A DNA stretch of 64,000 bases from Cercospora beticola (Eukaryota; Ascomycota; Dothideomycetes; Mycosphaerellales; Mycosphaerellaceae): assembly GCF_033473495.1 (NCBI RefSeq), contig NC_088939.1, positions 310,001-374,000 of the forward strand, given 5' to 3'. This document shows positions 56,277 through 64,000 of the stretch, in pieces. Numbering within the stretch: the stretch's first letter is position 1; every line of letters starts with the position of its first letter. The notes below the pieces were generated by a model that had not been told where the DNA came from, searched no databases, and worked only from the letters and a program-made list of their open reading frames with translations. Both the position numbers and the translations under genes were made by a program.

Positions 56277-57848
56277 TCATCGCACACTGCCATTCAATTG
56301 TGAGCCCAGCCGCCCGAGTGCAAGCTGTGTCACACCTTCTCTGCACTCGCCCACAATGCCAGCAACACCAAGAATGCTCTCTTCGAATCCGCGCAGAGTA
56401 GTTGCCAGCTCGCGGACAGTGTCTTCGCCGTTTGGTTGAGCACCGCCAATACCAGACCTCCGCTGAGCCAGTTGCTGGGCTTGCTGCACAGTCGAGCCTT
56501 CGATGACACGCATGTGTTGCTCGATCTCGGCCAGGTTGCTGGCGTACGAATCCATGGTCTTTTGCAGCTCGGCGGCCATCGGCAAGAAGTAGTTGCCAAT
56601 CAGGTCTGTGTCGTAGTTCTCGTCACCCTCGTTGGTATTCTGCTGCTGTTGCGAGCGCTGCTGCGAGCCGTACATGCTGCTGATGCCGTTGTTGCTCAAG
56701 TTCGGGTATTGGTATGGTTGTGGCAGTGCGAGATTTGTCACGATGCGCTGCAATCGCTGTCCGTCCTTGAGATCCTTCTCGGCATTCTTGCGTTGTGCAT
56801 CGACCGCGTATGCGTCTGCGGATAAGGCTTGCTCTACGTCGTCGGCCTTGTCCTTGACGAAGTTGATGTCTGGTATCAAACTGTTCAGGTTCTCCTCGTG
56901 CTTGGGCAAGAAAGCCTCGATCTGCTTCGCGAACTGCTCTTGCTGTTGAATCATCTTGTCCAGTGCCTCCAACTCTTGCTTCACGCTGTCTGCGCAGTCC
57001 TCGAATCGTGTCGTGCCCTTGAGGTTGTCAATGGTGACTTGTGAAGCTGCTTGCGCTGCTGGTGCTGCTCCTCCTTGTCCCATGCTCAGTCTGCCAAATG
57101 ATGTCGACTGGTTCATGCTGGATGCCTGTGTAGCACCGAGCAGTGACGGCGCTTGCTGTTGAGTCGGTCTCGCAGTATTGCCGAAGAGACTGCTTCCGGT
57201 GTTGTTCGCAGCAGGCTGTGCGCCGAATAGACTGCCGCCGGCATTGTTGGTGGCGGGCTGAGCGCCAAAGAGGCTGCTGCCAGCTTGTTGTGACTGAGTG
57301 GTAGCGGGTTTGGCGAACATGTTTGTAGCGTTGGGAGTATTGTTCGGATTGCCGAAGAGGCTGCTCGTGTTGTTCTTTGGCGCGCCAAATGTGCTGGTGT
57401 TGCCGGCGTTTCCGAATAAGCTTGGAGCTGCGGCGGGCTGATTTGGCTGCGTGTTGGCGTTGCTGGTGGTGTTGCCGCCGAAGAGTGAGGTGGTGTTGTT
57501 GTTCGCGTTGTTCTGCTGTGCGCTGGGTGTGGTGTCAGTTACCTGGTTCTGCTTGGCGCGTGAAGCATCCAGCATGCTCTGGAAGCTGGATTTTGGAGCC
57601 GGCGATGCGGCGGCGACAGCAGGCACCTCTGTCTGCGAGGCAGGGGCGGAGACGGCGAGGACTGAACGATTGAACCCAGCCTCGACGTCAGCCGGGATGG
57701 GCAAGAACTTGGCCTCCTCATCGTACGCCGGTGCTGTCTTCCACCCCTCCTCTTCGACATCGTCGCTGCGCTTGTTCTTCTTCTTGGAGCTGCCGTCTCC
57801 GCCACGGCCTCCTCTTGCGCCGCCACGGAAGTTGAGGTTGCTAGGCAT
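56277..57848 (-). CDS. NUP49: FG-repeat nucleoporin of the p58/NUP49 type
   Basis: A single exon of 523 residues. The middle region has at least seven SLFG or similar FG units in a Asn/Gln/Thr/Ala-rich spacer (SLFGGNTT, SLFGNAGN, SLFGAQPA). These bind transport receptors in the nuclear pore channel. The C-terminal part is a coiled coil (EALDKMIQQQEQFAKQIEAF; MAAELQKTMDSYASNLAEIE) as in the Nsp1-Nup57-Nup49 / p62 complex. The last residues are QLNGSVR. The first 70 residues are unusual: an RGG-like stretch (FRGGARGGRGG) and a basic, then acidic segment not typical of the family. They may be a lineage-specific extension. NUP49 is preferred over NUP57 from the SLFG pattern and length, but this is not proven. 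Confidence 0.8.
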   Translation of the reverse strand: MPSNLNFRGGARGGRGGDGSSKKKNKRSDDVEEEGWKTAPAYDEEAKFLPIPADVEAGFNRSVLAVSAPASQTEVPAVAAASPAPKSSFQSMLDASRAKQNQVTDTTPSAQQNNANNNTTSLFGGNTTSNANTQPNQPAAAPSLFGNAGNTSTFGAPKNNTSSLFGNPNNTPNATNMFAKPATTQSQQAGSSLFGAQPATNNAGGSLFGAQPAANNTGSSLFGNTARPTQQQAPSLLGATQASSMNQSTSFGRLSMGQGGAAPAAQAASQVTIDNLKGTTRFEDCADSVKQELEALDKMIQQQEQFAKQIEAFLPKHEENLNSLIPDINFVKDKADDVEQALSADAYAVDAQRKNAEKDLKDGQRLQRIVTNLALPQPYQYPNLSNNGISSMYGSQQRSQQQQNTNEGDENYDTDLIGNYFLPMAAELQKTMDSYASNLAEIEQHMRVIEGSTVQQAQQLAQRRSGIGGAQPNGEDTVRELATTLRGFEESILGVAGIVGECREGVTQLALGRLGSQLNGSVR

Positions 57849-58581
57849 AGTTCTTGCTCGGTATGCGCGAAGTGCTTTGACTGAAAAATGGGTGCGGAAA
57901 GGAAGTGAGAGATACGTACTTGAACATGTTGTTAGTATTCGCAGTGGATATACTGAGAGAATGGCTGCGATTGAGCATGTTGGCTATTGTTCAGCTACAA
58001 TAGCGACAATACCAACATTATGGCGGATGGATGCATGTTGACAAAACGCGGAGGACGCGACCGAGCTCCGCTGTTCCACAAAGGGAAGTGATCGACGCGC
58101 GACAATGCCTCCCCGTAGCCTCTCATGCTGCTGACAATCACTCATGCTCTCTCATTGTCAATTTCACATTGTCGTGTATAACACCATCAATACCACAATA
58201 GTCTTCATGCGAGGCCTTGCGGAAGTCCATTCTGGATGCAGTGAGAGTCGATTGGTACTCATTGCTCGTTTGCGAACTGGAGGGGAAATACGTTCAGACT
58301 TAGAGTCGTCCATGCTACTGTCTGACACAAGACTCGAGCACAGACAATTGATTGAGTGCTGCAGAGCTTGCTGAAATTTTCAGCTTCACGACCTTCCGCG
58401 AAGGCCCCCTGCTTCGTACCACGATCTCCCAGTGCATCTGCCCGAATCCGTCCTACAGTACAGCAAACACCACTACCGACGCACAAGTCAGCATGACCTA
58501 CGTTCCATCGAACACTCCAGCAAGCAGAACACAAGTCAATCAACCAACCAACCCTCACAATTTAGCTCCTCATCACTTTCG
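57849..58581. other. Intergenic, no supported gene
   Basis: About 730 bp upstream of the nucleoporin gene and downstream of the EthD gene. Only short domain-free frames. Confidence 0.45.
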
Positions 58582-58914
58582 TCAAGCCAGCCTCAAAACC
58601 TTGGCGTGGTAGAAGATAGGCGTGACGTTCGAATAATTCGGCAGATCCTGCATGAGCTCCGGAATATTCGCTCCAATTGCCTTATCGAAGTCTTCCGCAC
58701 TATCCCATAGCAAAATCGCTTGCGTATGGATACCGCTTGGATCGTCCTCTGCGAACTGCACAACTGTACAAGATTTCAAGCCAAAAGGCTTCCAGTGCTT
58801 GTCGACCAGCGCACAGTGCTTGTTGATGTAGTATTCCGTGTCGAACTTGATATCTGCTGTTCGTGGGTAGGAGACGTAGACGTAAGCCCCGACATCGTTG
58901 GTCCCGGAAGCCAT
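58582..58914 (-). CDS. EthD-domain protein
   Basis: A single exon of 110 residues. The EthD / ferredoxin-like barrel is recognisable by the start YVYVSYPRTADIKFDTEYYI and the conserved NKHCALVDKHWKPFGLKS, and by FYHAKVLRLA at the end. Members form small dimeric barrels found in breakdown of xenobiotics and in fungal secondary metabolism, where some act as cyclases or decarboxylases. No reaction can be assigned here. ATG 58914 gives the normal family length. It is divergent to the cyclase-family gene over about 475 bp, and the two may form a small functional pair. Confidence 0.88.
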   Translation of the reverse strand: MASGTNDVGAYVYVSYPRTADIKFDTEYYINKHCALVDKHWKPFGLKSCTVVQFAEDDPSGIHTQAILLWDSAEDFDKAIGANIPELMQDLPNYSNVTPIFYHAKVLRLA

Positions 58915-59390
58915 GATGCTTTGCTGCCCTTTTCGCTGGGAAGGTGCTGTGAGGAAAGTTGTCGAGACGGTAAGTCACACTTCTGCTATTCTTGAGAATC
59001 CATGCATTCGCGAGCGAATAAATAGCCTGGTTGAACTAGTCAGCAGTGGCTACGCAACACTTGGGGCCTGGCGTTCTCATGCCTGTTCAGCGGAGACATT
59101 CTCCACATGAGGCGCTGTGCCCTCCTCGGCTAAGAGCTGAGCTCGACACTTGGTGGATAGCTTCGACAAAGCTGTAGAATGCTTACAGTATCTATCAAAA
59201 TCTGCGACTACCACCTGCAACGAATAGGCCATTTGAGTGCTGTAAAAATTGGACATTGACGAGACAAAGTTCGAGGGCTCTGACACCTTTTCCCAAGTTC
59301 CCAGAATCTGTTCAATTGGCCGTGAAGAAAGCCGGACCTTAATCATCTTCACAAATCATCCCGTCCCAAAGCCGTTCATTCTTCACAAAC
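58915..59390. promoter_or_regulatory. Divergent promoter EthD gene / cyclase gene
   Basis: A 476-bp gap between divergent starts. A minus-strand 89-codon frame beginning at ATG 59346 occupies part of it, without a recognisable domain. Confidence 0.4.
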
Positions 59391-60487
59391 ATGGCCTCCG
59401 AAACCTGGAACCCAGACTCCAAGTCCTTCCCAACAATCCACGAACTCCCCGCCATTCCCGACGCCCCCAAATATGCCGCCTGGTTCTGGGGAAAAGACGA
59501 CTTCCTCGGCCGACTCAACCTCTTAACTCCAACGCGAGTCAAAGCCGCAGCAGCAGAAATCCGAACAGGTGAAATGGCTCGAACAGACCTGCCTTTGAAT
59601 GTGCCCCAGCAACCAGCTTTCGGACGACAGCAATTCAAACATGAAATCAAGCCTCTGCGAAAAGATTATGCGTACGATGATGTTTATTCTTTGAACACGC
59701 AAAGTGGAACGCAATGGGATGGGTTCCGACATGTTGCACACCATGATACTGGACACTTCTATAATTGGACCAAAGGGGCTGATATCGATGGACCGGAGCC
59801 AAATGAGAAGGCGAGTATTCATTATTGGTCGCAGCATGGGATTGCTGGGCGGGGAGGTAAATTCTGCACTTTCTTCTTCCATCGATAAATCAGTCATTGA
59901 TACCTGCATCACTAGTCCTCCTCGACTACCGCAGCTGGGCCACCGAACAAGGAATCAAATACGACTCCGCCACAGCCCACAGCATCACCTACGACGATCT
60001 CTTCGCAGTCGGCAAACACCAAGGGCTCGACATCCGCCCCGCATCCCAAGGCGGTGACATCCAAATCGGCGACATCCTCTTCATCCGCTCCGGCTTCACA
60101 GAAGACTACTACTCCCGAACCGCAGATCAAAACACCTCCATCGGCCTCCGAGAATTCTCCTTCAACGGAACCGACGAATCCAAATACCAAATCTGGGCCG
60201 GCGTAAGCCAAGAAGAGAAAGTCCGCGACTGGTTACACGACTGCTACTTCGCAGCCGTGGGAGGAGATGCTCCCGCTTTTGAACAATTCCCTCCACCGCA
60301 AGATGGATCGGGTCTTCATGCATATATCCTTGCGTGCTGGGGTATGCCGTTGGGGGAAATGATTGATCTCGAACGGGTGGCGGAGTTGGCGAAGAAGAAT
60401 CAGCGGTATACGTTTTTCTTCACGAGTGCGCCGGCGAATGTGGTGAGGGGTGTGTCGTCGCACGTGAATGGTACGGCGATTTTTTGA
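59391..60487 (+). CDS. Cyclase-family (kynurenine-formamidase-like) protein
   Basis: Two exons (59391-59856, 59916-60487) give 345 residues of the PF04199 cyclase family. The central signature is SGTQWDGFRHVAHHD. In canonical members this is a His-x-Gly-Thr-His-x-Asp-x3-His metal site; here Gln stands where the second His would be, as I recall for this fungal subgroup. Other marks: DYRSWATEQGIKYD, GDILFIRSGFTEDYY and PLGEMIDLERVAELA. Family members hydrolyse amide or ester bonds, for example formamidases. The 59-nt intron has a GTAAAT donor and an ACTAG acceptor and closes the frame. The start codon follows a clean leader. No targeting signal is seen. Confidence 0.9.
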
Positions 60488-61038
60488 AGAAGATCGGAAT
60501 GCGTGCGGTGTGCGTGCGTTTGACGTATGTCGCGTGCGAAGGTTGACCTCCTTGCTTAAGTGTGGAGTGCGGGCAGAAGAATGTATGCAATGCAGTCCTT
60601 CGTGTGCATATGACCAAACGGAATGGCCGCAGTGCTTGAGCAGATGTTGAAGGTCGACCACAGCAGCTGCCACACTCTGAAGAAAAGAGCTTCGTATCTG
60701 CATGCAATGAAGTGGTGCCAAGGTAGAATGTGGTTTTCGTGATCTTGTACAACGTGAGGTCTGGTAGCGATTGGGCATGGCCATCGCTTTCCTCCGAGAG
60801 GGTGCTCGATCTTGTGCGACGCGCCGCCAGGATTTAATTCTGCCATTCATGCCGTCTGCTGCGCATGAGACGTCAGTACGAGTCCAATGGCAATTCTAGC
60901 CTGGAGCAGGTTCCAAATTATCAATCACGATCCGTAGGCAAGATGCAAGATGAAGCACATAAGCTGCGGTCATGCCCAGCGAACATTGGACTTCTCGGTG
61001 CATAGCTGTTTCCGTGTTTTGTGAGCGCGCTGCCCACC
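60488..61038. other. Intergenic, no supported gene
   Basis: About 550 bp between two plus-strand genes, holding the promoter of the AA1-like gene. No other feature is seen. Confidence 0.45.
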
Positions 61039-61625
61039 ATGCAGGACTTCTTCTTTGTCGTTCTCATCGTAGCATGCTTCACTGAAGCTTCAGCATACTC
61101 GCCGTTCGTGATACCTACATTGACGACGCACCAACCGATTGGAAGCGGGAGCACGAACTTCTACTTCGTTGAATTCGACATCACATCCGACAACTCCGGG
61201 AAGCAGACCTCTGCGTATTGTCAGAAAAGTTGGGGCGACAATGGTTGGACTCGTCCAGAGCCATACAGTGTGAATGTTCCGACTGGGGAATGGTTTCGAT
61301 GCGATTCCGAACGGTACTCGTATGATGGAGCCAGTGCTTTCTCCTTCCAACTATTCCCTCAATTCTCGATTGGCAATTTCTCCTTGAGCATCAAGGAGGA
61401 TCTGGGGCCGGGCGTCAGGTAAAGAGGATTCTGTGCATTGCAATCTTGCTCAAGCTGACAAGCGCCAGTATTTCCGGGTTCCGCAGAGTCAAAAACGGGA
61501 CTGATCAGTTCGTATGCGACATTAATCCGACAGAAGTGTTTCCAGCACAGCACGCCCACGGAGACTGCAGTATCCCGGAGAAAGCAAGCCCGTTCAAAAT
61601 CTGGATCTCGCAAGCGGCAGCATGA
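61039..61625 (+). CDS. Secreted AA1-like (Alt a 1-type) protein
   Basis: Two exons (61039-61418, 61469-61625) give 178 residues. Signal peptide: MQDFFFVVLIVACFTEASA. The mature chain of about 158 residues carries exactly four cysteines (AYCQKS, FRCDSE, FVCDIN, GDCSIP), the number and rough spacing of the Alt a 1 beta-barrel. It is rich in Ser, Phe and aromatic residues (FYFVEFDITSD; AFSFQLFPQFSIGNFSL). The fourth Cys lies in exon 2, so unspliced reading would miss half of the disulfide set. The 50-nt intron has a GTAAAG donor, CTGAC branch and GCCAG acceptor. The frame opens at GTG 61021, and ATG 61039 is used. Alt a 1-like proteins are secreted by many plant-associated ascomycetes. Family assignment rests on Cys pattern and size, so it is moderate. 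Confidence 0.7.
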
Positions 61626-61772
61626 TCTGAGCTAAATTGGAGCTGAAGTCCTGCGAGAGCTCGATCGGCACAAGGGCTTGCAAAGCGAGTGCATGTCCAC
61701 GCAGTCTATTTCTGTGGCTTTACGATGTATCGTTGGAACTTGTAGCCAAAAGCATTGAGTCTTCGCCGTGTT

Positions 61773-63406
61773 TCAGTCTTCGTTCTGTGCCGTCGAACTA
61801 TGTGAGCTTGCTCCCTTCCTAGGCTCCGGCAAACGTAACAGAAATAGCGGAACCATGGCAACAATGGTGACGAGTGCCAGTACGAAGAACGGCAGGCCAA
61901 CCCAGACTCCACCAATATCCATGCCCACTGAGAATAGCTTCGCGAAGGTAAGGCCTGAGTACATAGCTCCCAAGACATCAATCATGCCGACAAGACTGAA
62001 TAGGGTCGAAGTTTGCTCCTTGTCGACGTATAGGCTCATGAGGCCCCTTGTGTAGCTGCTATAACCAGATCCGAGACTGAGTACCACCAGACCAGAGATG
62101 AAGCCTCCAAGCGAGAGCGAAAATGCGAGGCCTAGTGTCCCGAGGATTACGAGGATGAAAGAGAAGCGAGCGAGAACGAGGTCTCGCTTTTGCTCGTTCT
62201 CCGCGTGCATGATCTTCCAGGGATTGGCGTTCTCTCGGGATGCCAGAATGTATCGTGATAAAATTGGAAGGCCTAGCAAGACCATGAAGATTTGGACAGC
62301 ACCAGATACAGTCTGCACGTAACCAGTGTTCTTCACTTGGATATCGTATCGCTTTGATACAAATTGCGGAAGGAAGACGCTTGTCGCTGGCGCTATTGGT
62401 TGGGAGAGCAGAGAAGTGACGAATAGCAGCGCCAGCCATGGGGATTTCAGAAGTGACAGACTTCGTCTGGCGTTGGCCAAAGTGCCTGAGAAGGACAAAG
62501 TCTTGGTTTGGTCTGGGTTGTCCGCACGTAGTGTCTCCGGTATAAAGATGAAGGGGATGCCGGCGGAGAGGAGTAGAGCAACTGCCACGAACAACAGTGG
62601 CCACGGCCCAACCAAGTTCATCAGAATTGATGCTAGACCTGGAGATGCGAGGTTGCCCAGCATGGCAACAACATGTATACGCATGAACGCGAGAGACCTA
62701 GCGCAACGATATTAGCAGCTATTATGTGTTGCTGTATCGTAATGCTGACCTTTCGTCTTCAGTCGTGGTATCAGTGGTGATACCAAAGAATGCCGCATTC
62801 ATGATGGGTGTGCCTCCACCAATGAAGAGCCCCATAGCACCTAGCCAACCTGCCCAGAGTGGTAGTGCTGGATGGAGAGCGAGGACGATCATCCACCATA
62901 CCAGTACGAGCGAGCCGCCTGTCAATGCAAGAACGACGACTGGCTTTCTGCCAATTCTGTCACATAATGTATCAGTGCCACGCTTGTATGATTAGCAGAC
63001 GGCCGACGCCTCACCGATCTGCCACAATGCCCCAAGGGAGGGCAGCAGAAAATCCGCATATAGCATCACATGTTCCAGATATGGCAAGAAGGTAAGCAAC
63101 TCTGGACTGCACCCAGCTGCTCTTACAGTCGTCCAGACTGGGAAGCAATTCGGTATCTTGCCCGCGGTCGCGGCAGACCGCGTCCTCCAGGAGCTGTGTG
63201 AGTGGCATCATGGAGAAGCCTCCAGCACTGGCGCCTAAGAAGATGCTGAGACACAGAAGCCAGGCCACCTTTTGGCTTGTCTGATCACTGATGGCAGCGG
63301 CATCTTGACTTGAGGAATCACCGATGAGACGAGTCCGCTCATCAGCAGCGTACTGACGTTCTTGAGGTTCCACCTCGCTGTTGACTGCTGCTCGAAGCCC
63401 AGGCAT
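61773..63406 (-). CDS. Major facilitator superfamily transporter
   Basis: Three exons (63406-63015, 62956-62750, 62697-61773) give 507 residues with about 12 membrane segments. The loop after segment 2 carries the MFS signature rebuilt across intron 1 (GIVADRIGRKPVVVL). Other segments include VWWMIVLALHPALPLWAGWL, GPWPLLFVAVALLLSAGIPF and FILVILGTLGLAFSLSLGGF. The first 45 residues are a cytoplasmic, acidic and Gln-rich tail, and two cysteines lie in the first outer loop (AVCRDRGQD; DDCKSSW). The general layout recalls the SLC46-like group of fungi, but I cannot name a substrate. Introns of 58 and 52 nt close the frame. Nearest neighbours are secreted and cyclase-family genes. Confidence 0.88.
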
Positions 63407-64000
63407 GTTTTCCTGCGTGTGCGTCGAGCGCAGGAACGGTAGGCTGCTTGGGGAGATGTCACTCCTTATCGTGCGTGTCCGTCTATCGCAAGGACAGCCG
63501 TCAAAGTAGTCGCCGACCGCATATCAGCCGAATGCCGGCAGTACACAAGCGCCATTTCGAAGCAGTGCTTGTACCTCCGTAATACGCTAGGGTTGTAGAA
63601 CCGGACGGTCGGCTGCGCGTCAAATCATACAAGAGTGTGGGCTGTGTTTTGTATTCTGGAACGAACGAGGCAAAGCGCCCGGCAAGCGCTCGTCCATCTT
63701 GCTGCGGCTGAAGTGTATGTCCGGATATCGTCTTGACTCGGCGGGTGTTCGTGATGACTCTGTACAGATGGTGGCGCGCTCGGAGAACAGAAAGAGCTCT
63801 GGAATAATGTTTCAAGCATGGACGTCGTATGCCGTAGTATCATTTGACAGCCCACCTCCTCCCTCCGAACGAACCTTTCCTCCTCTTCACTGTCCAGTCT
63901 GGTCTCTTCTCCGATATGCATAGTATATGAGTTGAAGAGAACAATAGCGTCTGTTGATGCGTAAAGTCTCCCCGTTCAGCTTCCGCCGTCTGATGAGACA
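63407..64000. other. Intergenic to window end, no supported gene
   Basis: About 590 bp upstream of the transporter. Short frames only; nothing recognisable. Confidence 0.4.

Noticed and set aside
59077..59346. 89-codon minus-strand frame upstream of the cyclase gene
   Set aside because: No recognisable domain, and it lies within the divergent promoter gap. Kept only as a note in the intergenic entry.
1..64000. tRNA, rRNA and CRISPR features
   Set aside because: I found no convincing tRNA B-box/cloverleaf, no rRNA-like sequence and no spaced direct repeats. The host is eukaryotic, so CRISPR arrays are not expected. A tRNAscan run would settle the tRNA question.

Overview
This window is nuclear DNA from a filamentous ascomycete, most likely a Dothideomycete (Mycosphaerellales-like). 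Genes carry short introns (about 47-132 nt) with GTAAGT/GTGAGT donors and CTAAC/CTGAC branch sites. Zn2Cys6 regulators, a fungal Egt1 fusion, a DCL1-type Dicer and an Alt a 1-like secreted protein are all present. The rank-level assignment is inference from gene content. I found 26 protein-coding genes with usable models. Many were completed by joining exons at GT-AG sites, checked by reading-frame closure and family motifs.

Layout. 0.3-23 kb is mostly core genome, all on the minus strand apart from APT1: prenylated UBL3-like protein, NMD3, secreted beta-propeller protein, Zn2Cys6 regulator, a Cys/His-rich unknown, EGT1 (ergothioneine), a multi-pass membrane glycoprotein, PEX12, then APT1. 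23-48 kb is an accessory metabolic block: Baeyer-Villiger-type monooxygenase 1, zinc alcohol dehydrogenase, dienoyl-CoA isomerase, acyl-CoA ligase, acyl-CoA thioesterase, two paralogous regulators, a small secreted protein, acyl-CoA dehydrogenase, a chloroperoxidase/peroxygenase, a 59-residue Cys-rich secreted protein, a VOC protein, and monooxygenase 2. It also contains an AT-rich, RIP-like stretch near 44.2-44.5 kb. 48.9-58 kb returns to core genes: DAD1, DCL1, TAP42 and a p58/NUP49-type nucleoporin. 58.5-63.4 kb holds an EthD protein, a cyclase-family protein, an AA1-like secreted protein and an MFS transporter.

The most interesting system is the 23-48 kb block. It has no polyketide synthase, peptide synthetase or terpene synthase. 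It has a matched set for oxidising a ketone or alcohol, activating an acid to its CoA ester and shortening it by beta-oxidation. Two enzymes end in peroxisomal PTS1 tripeptides (ligase SRL; thioesterase ARL, visible only after splicing a last intron). The second regulator is a clear paralogue of its neighbour but has no recognisable zinc-cluster DNA-binding domain. The pathway substrate is unknown.

Limits: all models are predicted by eye, without transcripts or database searches. Start codons were set on real ATGs; several longer open frames begin at GTG or TTG and were trimmed.
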